A stretch of 64,000 nt of DNA from Doryteuthis pealeii (taxonomy: Eukaryota; Mollusca; Cephalopoda; Myopsida; Loliginidae), in contig CM042179.1 in NCBI GenBank assembly GCA_023376005.1, forward strand, positions 19,184,419-19,248,418, written 5' to 3'. Under the pieces are notes generated by a model. It made no database searches. It was not told where the DNA came from and saw only the letters and a list, made by a program, of their open reading frames with translations. The translations under genes and the position numbers were made by a program. Positions 8,636 to 18,342 of the stretch are shown here, one piece after another. How positions within the stretch are numbered: position 1 is the stretch's first letter; each line of letters starts with the position of its first letter.

Positions 8636-10520
8636 CTATATAAATATATTATAATATAAATAAATATAATCTATTTTAGACCAATAAATAATTCAATATT
8701 TAGAATAAATAATTCAATGAATAAATAAATTAAACAATTATATAATCTCTTTTATAATAATTATAACTATCAACTACCCTCACCTACATATATATTTCGT
8801 TTTTTCTAATATTAACTAATTAAACCAATATATAATCTAATAAATAAATATTTCAACAAATAAATAATTAAACAATTATATAATCCACTTTAACCTAACA
8901 AATAATCAAATAATAAATTAAACAATTTAAAAGCAAATAAATGATTATTTATAATAATAAATAATATGATCTATAATTATATATAATTCTATAAATCTAT
9001 AAATATAATATATATAAAAAAAATTACATATATACTTATAAAATAATATAATTTAATATAATTAACAAATATGATATAATTCTATAAATCTATAAATATA
9101 TATAATAATATTCAAATATAATCTATTTTAAACAAATATATAATTAAATATTTAAAACTAATAATCCAATAATAAATAAATAATCAATTATATAATCTAT
9201 TTTAATACAATTATGTTATTTAATAAACTAATGAAATAATTCCCACACCATCTTCATATATAATGAATAATCTAATATTTTTACCTAATTTCAAATACAC
9301 TACATAATAATATAAAACAACAAGTGATAATGAACCCATTTTTTAACTACTTCATTAATCGAATAACTAACATACAATTTTATATATCATTATATTAACT
9401 ATCTTCATATCACTCATATATATTTATACTGTAAAATCAAATATATTAAACAGATAAATAATTATTCTATAAATAAATAATTAAATATTAAACAAATGAA
9501 TTTTTTATAAATAATAAAATAATATTTTAAAATATAAATTCCCATACCTTATACACCTATAATAAAATAATATTCTACTTTTACTACTTTACAAATAATT
9601 ATTCTATAATTAAATATTTAAATAATCTACAATATAAACAACTAAATATATAATAATTTATAATATAAATTTCCCACACTTCAATCACCTAATATAAATT
9701 AAATCTACTTTACTTATTTCAACTATACTATATTTAACAAAAAAACAAAAAAAAACTCATGTGTCAACAAGCCTTATCATTAACCTAACTTTCTACATCA
9801 ATAACTTAATATAAATATTATAACAAATATTCCTTTTTTCTCTTATATATATCTACTTTATCCACTAATGTCATTTACCTTTTTCTACTTCATTTCTTGA
9901 ATTAAACACAATAAACTCTTATTATCATAAATTATCACATCCTACATCTATTTTACTATTTTTAAATTTAGATCTTCATGCAAACTCTTCCTAACACTTA
10001 GTTACCATAAATTACCTAAATCCTCTTTCCTCCCATATTATCTGGCCTCAAAATTTCTAACAATAAGAAAATCACATTCTTCATCATATACACTGCAACT
10101 TTTAACTTAACATAATCTGTAAATACAAATATATACACCACTTAAACAGAAACCATCTTATGATAAACATCTTAATAAATTAAACAACTTATACAAAATT
10201 ATCTACCATCAAAGTTTGGTTCTTTTTTAATCGACCACTTTTTTAACACTTCACCGATTTTTTTCAAAACATAAACTAAGCTCCGAGAAAAATGTTCAAC
10301 ATGTTAATGATAAATAATAACACTTTATTTTTTTTTTGTAATAAAAAAACTATTTCTACCATAACCCCTAGAAAAAACCAAATATCCAAATCATAACGGT
10401 CTATCTCAACATTCTATTTCAGCGTTCCAAATTTTAAAAAATTTGATTTTCGAATATTTCAAAAAATCTGTTTTTTTTGTGTTTTTTTGTTTTTTTTCCC
10501 AAAAAATTTTTTCATTCAAA
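8068..10520. other. AT-rich non-coding stretch, no gene
   Basis: Dominated by AATAAATAATT-type runs, a (CATA)n-(TA)n microsatellite at about 8548-8632 and A runs. No coding homology seen. It is 3' of the PLE coding end and repeated at 12823-15265. Confidence 0.7.
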
Positions 10521-10528
10521 ATAATGGT

Positions 10529-10611
10529 TCACTCTGATGAAGGTCGAATATTTTATGTGTGCGAAATATTTTCACACACACATAAACTGACCGAAACACA
10601 TGTGTAAGTGA
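10529..10611 (+). ncRNA. Hammerhead-ribozyme-like motif, copy 1
   Basis: The full three-helix plan is present. Stem I is TCACT 10529-10533 with AGTGA 10607-10611. The core CTGATGA is at 10534-10540. Stem II is GGTC 10542-10545 with GACC 10589-10592, extended by TTTATGTGTG 10552-10561 pairing with CACACATAAA 10577-10586. GAAA at 10593-10596 follows, then stem III ACACA/TGTGT 10596-10605. The predicted cleavage is after A10606. One extra A (10541) sits between the core and stem II; an extra A at this place is known in a natural viroid hammerhead. PLEs are known to carry hammerheads in their terminal repeats, which fits this location. Activity is inferred only. Confidence 0.7.
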
Positions 10612-10679
10612 TGTCGATTAATGTGATATCGATTAAATTCATTTTATCCATACATTCTTTTCTTTACTAATTTTCCTCA

Positions 10680-10945
10680 TATATAATATATTTATATATA
10701 TATATATAATATTATTACTATTATGATATCTAATTTAACCTATTTATCAATATATATATATATATATATATATATTACTATTTATGATATCTAATTTAAC
10801 CTATTTATCAATATATTATATATATATTATATATATATATATTACTATTATGATATCTAATTTAACCTATTATCATATATATATATATATATTATATATA
10901 TATATATATATATTACTATATGATATCTAATTTAACCTATATTAT

Positions 10946-10985
<40 letters not shown>

Positions 10986-11035
10986 CTATATGATATCTAA
11001 TTTCACCTATTATTCATATATATATATATCCTCAA
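10680..11035. repeat. AT minisatellite, unit 1 copy
   Basis: About five degenerate units, each containing TATGATATCTAATTTAACCT followed by a variable (TA)n tract. Unit length varies with the TA tract. Repeated at 15425-15845, and once more at 17905-17976. Confidence 0.85.
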
Positions 11036-11133
11036 GATGAAAGAAATAATTGGAACTGTGGCAAAGGGACGAATAAGGTTAGGTCTTCAACCCACAGCGT
11101 TGGTGGTCGAAAGAATCCACGTCAAATAAAAGG

Positions 11134-12050
11134 ATGATGATTTCGGAAGAAATCCACCAACTTGAGGAAATCAAACTTATTGCTACAGCTGTGGGACAAA
11201 GTAAACAGGGCGCATGGACCAGGTGGGAGAGTGCAAAAAGAGAGGGTTGTGTAATGGAGCGACATCAGACATATGGAGCCTAAAAAATTAAGTTTCCTGA
11301 TAAAGGCAGTTTACGATATATTGCCAACACCAGTCAATCTTTCACGTCTGGGGCTTAGCTACGTCAAACCTATGCAAAGCATGTGGGAAAAACTGCTAGC
11401 CTGAAACATATTCTCACGGGATGCGAGTATGCCTAAGAAGCTACACGTGGAGACACAACGAAGTTCCTCGAGATTGTTGCGGGAGCGTCAAAGATGGTTG
11501 TGAGACTGCAAATAAATCTGATAATAACATCAACAAAAGCAATACATTTTGTTAAAGAAGGAAACACTTTCGAAATTTTGCGTAAAAATAGGCCCGTGTC
11601 CTCTATATTTGACGGCTCCGCGAGCTGGCGCATTGCATGCGACTTTGAACATCAGCTCGTTTTTTCCAACTGAATATAACCGTAACGGCCCAGCTCCTGA
11701 TATTGTCATTTGGTCTGTTAATCAAAAGAAAGTTTTTATCATTGAGTTGACAGTTCCATTTGAAGAAAATCTGGATTGGGGCCCAATCAGCGGAAGTGGA
11801 AAAATATGAAGACCTACGTGAACAATGGCGCCAGAAACGGTGGATCATGGATGTATTTCCCATTGAGTCGGATGTCGGGGTTTTATTGGCCAACTACCTC
11901 GGCATTTTTTTGTCTAAAACTTGGACTTTCTCTACCAGACAAGAGGAAATACTTAAATAAGATCCAGGAGAGAAGCTCTAACCGCATCAGCGTGGATATG
12001 GCAGTCCTATTTTGTGACATCAAAAACCCGACAAAGTCTGGTGTATCGTG
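11134..12050 (+). pseudogene. R2-like non-LTR element, 3' ORF end (frameshifted copy)
   Basis: The same coding sequence as the intact frame at 15950-16858, but broken by several small indels (for example near 11235, 11365, 11395, 11475 and 11780), so only pieces remain open. The CCHC knuckle and the endonuclease motif are still recognisable in different frames. Indel-dominated differences from a near-identical neighbour suggest either very recent decay or uncorrected sequence errors. Confidence 0.85.
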
Positions 12051-12214
12051 AGATACTCTCTGGGTTAGTGGTAATGATGCTTCGGCCCCGAAACCATGCC
12101 TGAACCAGAGTCATCATCTGATGAAGGCTTTGTTGGTTTGCAATGCTACTGTGTAAATAGCAGTCATTGTATGAAGATTATTATTATTATATATATATAT
12201 ATATATATATATAT

Positions 12215-12460
12215 CTATATATATAGAGAGAGAGATAGATAGATAGATATCAACTTACTAAAACAAATAGATAGATAGATATCAATTGAATGAAATAGAT
12301 ATATAGATATGAACAGACTGAAATAGATAGATAGATATAACAGACTGAAATAGATAGATAGATGGATTATAAACAGACTGAGATAGATGGATAGATAGAT
12401 AGTTATAAACAAAGTAAGATAGATAGATAGATAAATATAGAATAGAAAAGATAGTTATGA
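12215..12460. repeat. TA/GA and (TAGA)n microsatellite cluster, unit 1
   Basis: (TA)n, then GAGA, then interrupted TAGATAGA arrays separated by AACAGACTGAAA spacers. Long reverse frames through it are artefacts of the repeat. Confidence 0.9.
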
Positions 12461-12519
12461 ATAGACTTAAATTTAATTCTTAATTCAAAATTCAACTCTT
12501 AAGTTATGTATATATATAT

Positions 12520-12600
12520 ACACATAATACACACCGAGTACAACCATATACATAGCACCGCACACACACACACACATCACACACACACACACATACAAAA
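12520..12600. repeat. TATACACA and (CA)n microsatellite, unit 1
   Basis: TA tract followed by an interrupted (CA)n array; equivalent to 17310-17396. Confidence 0.85.
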
Positions 12601-12677
12601 AGTAAACATAGACACATATAACGTAGGCACAAACATACACCAACCCAAAAAGTAATAAATTTAAGTAGAAAAACATT

Positions 12678-12822
12678 TTACAAAAATCATCAATGATCGC
12701 CTTCATCCACAATCGAAATACATGCCGTATCGTAGAATCCTCGGCCATTTCGATCCTTAATACCTTACCACAAAGACCTGGTTTTTACAAAATATCACGA
12801 TTCCTTGCTAAAATTATATTAA
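12678..12822 (+). pseudogene. PLE GIY-YIG C-terminal remnant, duplicated
   Basis: Only the last ~48 codons of the PLE endonuclease are present (SSMIAFIHNRNTCRIVESSA onward, stop at 12820-12822), because the duplication begins inside the PLE coding end. Confidence 0.85.
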
Positions 12823-13312
12823 AAAACTTTGATATACACCATTAAACTTCACATTATTTATTTACACTAAAATTTCCTCCTTACTCTCTTCCTATTAATA
12901 TAAATTAACTAATTAATTGATGTTCTCTAACTTTTTAAATAGTTACTTTGATTTGACTCAAACAACATTTTTAAATATCACCATAATGACTTTATTAACA
13001 AAATCAATAAAACTATCAACTATCCATACTCACATATAAATTTCCATTCTAATCAATAAAAAACAATAAACTAATAAATAATCAAATAATTAATTAAACA
13101 ATTCAATAATTAAATAAATAAACAATTATATAATCTATTTTAAACAAATAAATAAATAAATGATTAATTCAATAATTAAATAAATAAATATATTAAATAA
13201 TAAATAAATACAATCTATATATATAATATAATTCTATAAATCTATAAAATTTAATAATTAAAAAAAAAAAAAAAAAAATAAAAAAAAAAAAAAAATATAA
13301 ATATATACATAC

Positions 13313-13372
<60 letters not shown>

Positions 13373-15265
13373 CTATAAATATATTATAATATAAATAAAT
13401 ATAATCTATTTTAGACCAATAAATAATTCAATATTTAGAATAAATAATTCAATGAATAAATAAATTAAACAATTATATAATCTCTTTTTATAATAATTAT
13501 AACTATCAACTACCCTCACCTACATATATATTTCGTTTTTTCTAATATTAACTAATTAAACCAATATATAATCTAATAAATAAATATTTCAACAAATAAA
13601 TAATTAAACAATTATATAATCCACTTTAACCTAACAAATAATCAAATAATAAATTAAACAATTTAATAAGCAAATAAATGATTATATTATAATAATAAAT
13701 AATATGATCTATATATATAATATAATTCTATAAATCTATAAATATAATATATATAAAAAAAAATTACATATATACTTATAAAATAATATAATTTAATATA
13801 ATTAACAAATATGATATAATTCTATAAATCTATAAATATATATAATAATATTCAAATATAATCTATTTTAAACAAATATATAATTAAATATTTAAAACTA
13901 ATAATCCAATAAATAAATAAATAATCAATTATATAATCTATTTTAATACAATTATGTTATTTAATAAACTAATGAAATAAATTCCCACACCATCTTCACT
14001 ATATAATGAATAATCTAATATTTACCTAATTTCAAATACACTACATAATAATATAAAACAACAAGTGATAATGAACCCATTTATTTAACTACTTCATTAA
14101 TCGAATAACTAACATACAATTTTTATATATCATTATATTAACTATCTTCATATCACTCATATATATTTATACTGTAAAATCAAATATATTAAACAGATAA
14201 ATAATTATTCTATAAATAAATAATTAAATATTAAAACAAATGAATTTTTATAAATAATAAAATAAATATTTTAAAATATAAATTCCCATACCTTATACAC
14301 CTATAATAAAATAATATTCTACTTTTACTACTTTACAAATAATTATTCTATAATTAAATATTTAAATAATCTACAATATAAACAACTAAATATATAATAA
14401 TTTATAATATAAATTTCCCACACTTCAATCACCTAATATAAATTAAATCTACTTTTACTTATTTCAACTAATACTATTTAACAAAAAAAACAAAAAAAAC
14501 TCATGTGTCAACAAGCCTTATCATTAACCTAACTTTCTACATCAATAACTTAATATAAATATTATAACAAATATTCCTTTTTTCTCTATATATATCTACT
14601 TTATCCACTAATGTCATTTACCTTTTTCTACTTCATTTTCTTGAATTAAACACAATAAACTCTTATTATCATAAATTATCACATCCTACATCTATTTTAC
14701 TATTTTTAAAATTTAGATCTTCATGCAAACTCTTCCTAACACTTAGTTACCATAAATTACCTAAATCCTCTTTCCTCCCATATTATCTGGCCTCAAAATT
14801 TCTAACAATAAGAAAATCACATTCTTCATCATATACACTGCAACTTTTAACTTAACATAATCTGTAAATACAAATATATACACCACTTAAACAGAAACCA
14901 TCTTATGATAACATCTTAATAAATTAAACAACTTATACAAAATTATCTACCATCAAAGTTTGGTTCTTTTTTAATCGACCACTTTTTTAACACTTCACCG
15001 ATTTTTTTCAAAACATAAACTAAGCTCCGAGAAAAATGTTCAACATGTTAATGATAAATAATAACACTTTATTTTTTTTTTGTAATAAAAAACTATTTTC
15101 TACCATAACCCCTAGAAAAACCAAATATCCAAATCATAACGGTCTATCTCAACATTCTATTTCAGCGTTCCAAATTTTAAAAAATTTGATTTTCGAATAT
15201 TTCAAAAAATCTGTTGTTTTTTTGTGTTTTTTTGTTTTTTTTCCCAAAAAATTTTTTCATTCAAA
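12823..15265. other. AT-rich non-coding stretch, unit 2
   Basis: Duplicate of 8068-10520, with the (CATA)n-(TA)n tract at about 13307-13369. No gene seen. Confidence 0.7.
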
Positions 15266-15273
15266 ATAATGGT

Positions 15274-15354
15274 TCACTCTGATGAAGGTCGAATATTTTA
15301 TGTGTGCGAAATATTTTCACACACATAAACTGACCGAAACACATGTGTAAGTGA
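15274..15354 (+). ncRNA. Hammerhead-ribozyme-like motif, copy 2
   Basis: Same architecture as 10529-10611. Stem I is TCACT 15274-15278 with AGTGA 15350-15354, core CTGATGA 15279-15285, stem II GGTC with GACC 15332-15335, GAAA 15336-15339, stem III ACACATGTGT 15339-15348, predicted cleavage after A15349. The distal loop of helix II is one CA shorter than in copy 1, a change that leaves pairing intact. Confidence 0.7.
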
Positions 15355-15421
15355 TGTCGATTAATGTGATATCGATTAAATTCATTTATCCATCTACATT
15401 TCTTTTCTTTACTAATTTTTC

Positions 15422-15424
<3 letters not shown>

Positions 15425-15460
<36 letters not shown>

Positions 15461-15546
15461 CTATTATGATATCTAATTTAACCTATTTATCAATATATAT
15501 ATATATATATATATTACTATTATGATATCTAATTTAACCTATTTAT

Positions 15547-15585
<39 letters not shown>

Positions 15586-15608
15586 GATATCTAATTTAAC
15601 CTATTTAT

Positions 15609-15648
<40 letters not shown>

Positions 15649-15680
15649 CTATTATGATATCTAATTTAACCTATTTATCA

Positions 15681-15731
<51 letters not shown>

Positions 15732-15763
15732 TACTATTATGATATCTAATTTAACCTATTTAT

Positions 15764-15801
<38 letters not shown>

Positions 15802-15845
15802 CTATTATGATATCTAATTTAACCTATTTATCAATATATATATAT
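15425..15845. repeat. AT minisatellite, unit 2 copy
   Basis: Six to seven units with TATGATATCTAATTTAACCT and (TA)n spacers, more regular and with more units than the unit 1 copy. Confidence 0.87.
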
Positions 15846-15949
15846 CCCTCAAGATGAAAGAAATAATTGGAACTGTGGCAAAGGGACGATAAGGGTTAGG
15901 TCTTCACCCACAGCGTTGGTGGTCGAAAGAATCCACGTCAAATAAAAGG

Positions 15950-16858
15950 ATGATGATTTCGGAAGAAATCCACCAACTTGAGGAAATCAAACTTATTGCT
16001 ACAGCTGTGGGACAAAGTAAACAGGGCGCATGGACCAGGTGGGAGAGTGCAAAAGAGAGGGTTGTAACATGGAGCGACATCAGACATATGGAGCCTAAAA
16101 AATTAAGTTTCCTGATAAAGGCAGTTTACGATATATTGCCAACACCAGTCAATCTTCACGTCTGGGGCTTAGCTACGTCAAACCTATGCAAAGCATGTGG
16201 GAAAACTGCTAGCCTGAAACATATTCTCACGGGATGCGAGTATGCTCTAAGAAGCTACACGTGGAGACACAACGAAGTCCTCGAGATTGTTGCGGAGGCG
16301 TCAAAGATAGGTTGTGAGACTGCAAATAAATCTGATAATAACATCAACAAAGCAATACATTTTGTTAAAGAAGGAAACACTTCGAAATTTTTGCGTAAAA
16401 ATAGGCCCGTGTCCTCTATATTTGACGGCTCCGCGAGCTGGCGCATTGCATGCGACTTGGAACATCAGCTCGTTTTTCCAACTGAAATAACCGTAACGGC
16501 CCAGCGTCCTGATATTGTCATTTGGTCTGTTAATCAAAAGAAAGTTTTTATCATTGAGTTGACAGTTCCATTTGAAGAAAATCTGGATTGGGCCCATCAG
16601 CGGAAGTTGGAAAAATATGAAGACCTACGTGAACAATGCGCCAGAAACGGATGGATCATGGATGTATTTCCCATTGAGGTCGGATGTCGGGGGTTTATTG
16701 CCAACTCAACCTCGGCATTTTTGTCTAAACTTGGACTTTCTCTACCAGACAAGAGGAAATACTTAAATAAGATCCAGGAGAAAGCTCTAACCGCATCAGC
16801 GTGGATATGGCAGTCCTATTTTGTGACATCAAACCGACAAAGTCTGGTGGTATCGTGA
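15950..16858 (+). CDS. R2-like non-LTR retrotransposon ORF end: CCHC knuckle and restriction-like endonuclease
   Basis: 302 residues. C80-x2-C83-x7-H91-x4-C96 is the CCHC knuckle that follows RT in R2-type elements. The restriction-like (PD-(D/E)XK) endonuclease follows, with RPD at 186-188 and E203 in FIIELTVPFEE, then a conserved WAHQRKLEKYEDL. This nuclease nicks the target for reverse transcription. No RT motifs lie upstream, so this is a 5'-truncated element, and the ATG is only the first one in the remaining frame. The 3' end runs into about 130 bp of UTR and ATT/TA repeats. Close to intact, but not an autonomous gene. Confidence 0.8.
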   Translation: MMISEEIHQLEEIKLIATAVGQSKQGAWTRWESAKERVVTWSDIRHMEPKKLSFLIKAVYDILPTPVNLHVWGLATSNLCKACGKTASLKHILTGCEYALRSYTWRHNEVLEIVAEASKIGCETANKSDNNINKAIHFVKEGNTSKFLRKNRPVSSIFDGSASWRIACDLEHQLVFPTEITVTAQRPDIVIWSVNQKKVFIIELTVPFEENLDWAHQRKLEKYEDLREQCARNGWIMDVFPIEVGCRGFIANSTSAFLSKLGLSLPDKRKYLNKIQEKALTASAWIWQSYFVTSNRQSLVVS

Positions 16859-16991
16859 GATACTCTCTGGGTTAGTGGTAATGATGCTTCGGCCCCGAAA
16901 CCATGCCTGAACCCAGAGTCATCATCTGATGAAGGCTTTGTTGGTTGCAATGCTACTGTGTAAATAGCAGTCATTGTATGAAGATTATTAT

Positions 16992-17000
<9 letters not shown>
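16859..17000 (+). other. 3' UTR of the R2-like element
   Basis: Follows the stop codon and ends in an (ATT)n-(TA)n tract. Contains CATCTGATGAAGG, a short string also seen near 46400, probably a related element tail. Duplicated at about 12050-12190. Confidence 0.6.
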
Positions 17001-17024
<24 letters not shown>

Positions 17025-17032
<8 letters not shown>

Positions 17033-17359
17033 GAGAGAGAGATAGATAGATAGATATCAACTTACTAAAACAGATAGATAGATAGATATCAATTGAATGA
17101 AATAGATATATAGATATGAACAGACTGAAATAGATAGATAGATATAAACAGACTGAAATAGATAGATAGATGGATATAAACAGACTGAGATAGATGGATA
17201 GATAGATAGTTATAAACAAAGTAAGATAGATAGATAGATAAATATAGATAGAAAGATAGTTATGAATAGACTTAAATTTAATTCTTAATTCAAAATTCAA
17301 CTCTTAAGTATGTATATATATATACACATATACACACCGAGTACAACCATATACATACG

Positions 17360-17400
<41 letters not shown>
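17025..17400. repeat. (TA)n, (TAGA)n and (CA)n microsatellites, unit 2
   Basis: Interrupted TAGATAGA arrays to about 17260, then TATATACACA and a (CA)n tract at 17360-17396. Reverse-strand frames here are repeat artefacts. Confidence 0.9.
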
Positions 17401-17765
17401 TAAACATAGACACATATACGTAGGCACAAACATACACACACCCAAAAAGTATAAATTTAAGTAGAAAAACATAGAATGTCTTCGGAACAAAAAACAAATT
17501 ACAAACACACACACACCTGATATATCTGATGAACTTTATCAAGACAACCCAAATAGTAAAGTTATAAAAAAAAAGCTATAAAAATTCAGCTAATGACTTT
17601 ATTGGTAAACCACCCAAAAACAAAAACACCTGTTTAAAAGACTAATGTTAAAAATGAAATTCCATTCCACTCCCAGAAAAAGAGAAAGAGAGGGTGAAAT
17701 ACTCATGTGTATGTATATATATACACATGCATGTAAGAATTCATTTTCATATTATCAATCAAAGC

Positions 17766-17800
17766 CTGAAGAAGATACCAGAAGATCTGAAACACGTGTT
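17766..17800 (+). ncRNA. Degenerate hammerhead-like core
   Basis: CTGAAGA (position 7 changed, the most tolerant core site), stem II AGAT 17773-17776 with ATCT 17785-17788, GAAA 17789-17792, then ACACGTGT as a self-complementary stem III. Stem I is only about 2 bp, so this is weak and probably inactive, or a chance match within a PLE-like terminal sequence. Confidence 0.3.
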
Positions 17801-17871
17801 GCACATGTAAAACAAAAAGAATTAAACATTTTTTTCTGAGAACAAAATACATTTTGCGGACCTTCCTTTTT

Positions 17872-17874
<3 letters not shown>

Positions 17875-17914
<40 letters not shown>

Positions 17915-17944
17915 CTATTATGATCTATAATTTCACCTATTTAT

Positions 17945-17976
<32 letters not shown>
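17875..17976. repeat. (TA)n tracts with one minisatellite unit
   Basis: Two (TA)n tracts flank a single diverged unit of the minisatellite seen at 10680 and 15425. Confidence 0.8.
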
Positions 17977-17978
<2 letters not shown>

Positions 17979-18173
17979 CTGTATTAAAAGAATATTAGAG
18001 GATCAGATATTTAAAAATTTAATTATTTATTTCAAAAGAGATTGTCCAGTTAAAACAAAGTTTGTTATATAAATCTTCATAATGATGCATATATGTTTGT
18101 TAATGTAATTTTTTTAATCTATCAAGAATTAGGGATGATTTTAAAAAATATTTTTTATTCATCATTTTTTCAG

Positions 18174-18342
18174 GTGAAATGATGATGAGTTTGTTATGGT
18201 ATTACCGGCCAGAGCATACAGAATCTGGACGACAACCACATAATATTGATTGTGAGGTCTTTGCTTCAAAACACAGAGATATTAATAGTGTTGCTTGTAT
18301 TGAAGAGAAATGTTATGTATTGACATTTAATGAATATTGTAG
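18174..18342 (+). CDS. BAH-domain exon, BAHD1/winged-eye-like (internal exon)
   Basis: A 169-nt exon bounded by a T-rich tract and CAG acceptor (ending 18173) and an AG|GTATGT donor at 18343. It encodes [19 protein letters not shown], then [20 protein letters not shown] and [10 protein letters not shown]. The WYYRPEH...EVFASRH...[13 protein letters not shown] pattern is that of the bromo-adjacent homology domain of BAHD1, a vertebrate chromatin-silencing protein; Drosophila winged eye is related. The phase is one base carried in and two carried out. Neighbouring exons were not recognised in the window, so introns must be long or filled with repeats. The ATG inside it is not a start. Another BAH protein is possible. 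Confidence 0.75.

Larger units (their letters stand above)
7924..12677. repeat. Unit 1 of a ~4.75-kb head-to-tail duplication
   Basis: Everything from TTACAAAAATCATC at 7924 to about 12677 recurs in the same order in 12678-17472: PLE 3' end, AT-rich DNA, hammerhead-like motif, AT minisatellite, R2-like ORF, TAGA and CA microsatellites. The differences I noticed are mostly one- or two-base indels. The junction at 12676/12678 joins a GTAGAAAAACAT sequence to the PLE C-terminus. Confidence 0.9.
12678..17472. repeat. Unit 2 of the ~4.75-kb head-to-tail duplication
   Basis: Second copy of 7924-12677 in direct orientation. It ends at GTAGAAAAACAT (17461-17472), after which unique sequence begins. 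This copy keeps the R2-like frame open. Confidence 0.9.

Noticed and set aside
12215..12748. Reverse-strand frames of 65-87 aa
   Set aside because: They are translations of TAGA/CA/TA microsatellites (Ile/Tyr/Ser and Cys/Val repeats).
16915..16965. CTGATGA in the R2-like 3' UTR (and at 12115 and 46402) as further hammerheads
   Set aside because: No GAAA with a matching stem II follows; only the core heptamer is shared.
16971..17542. Reverse-strand frames of 74-109 aa
   Set aside because: Same microsatellites in the second tandem unit.
17645..18072. Short frames of 64 and 72 aa before the BAH exon
   Set aside because: Run through TA tracts, no splice sites or homology.
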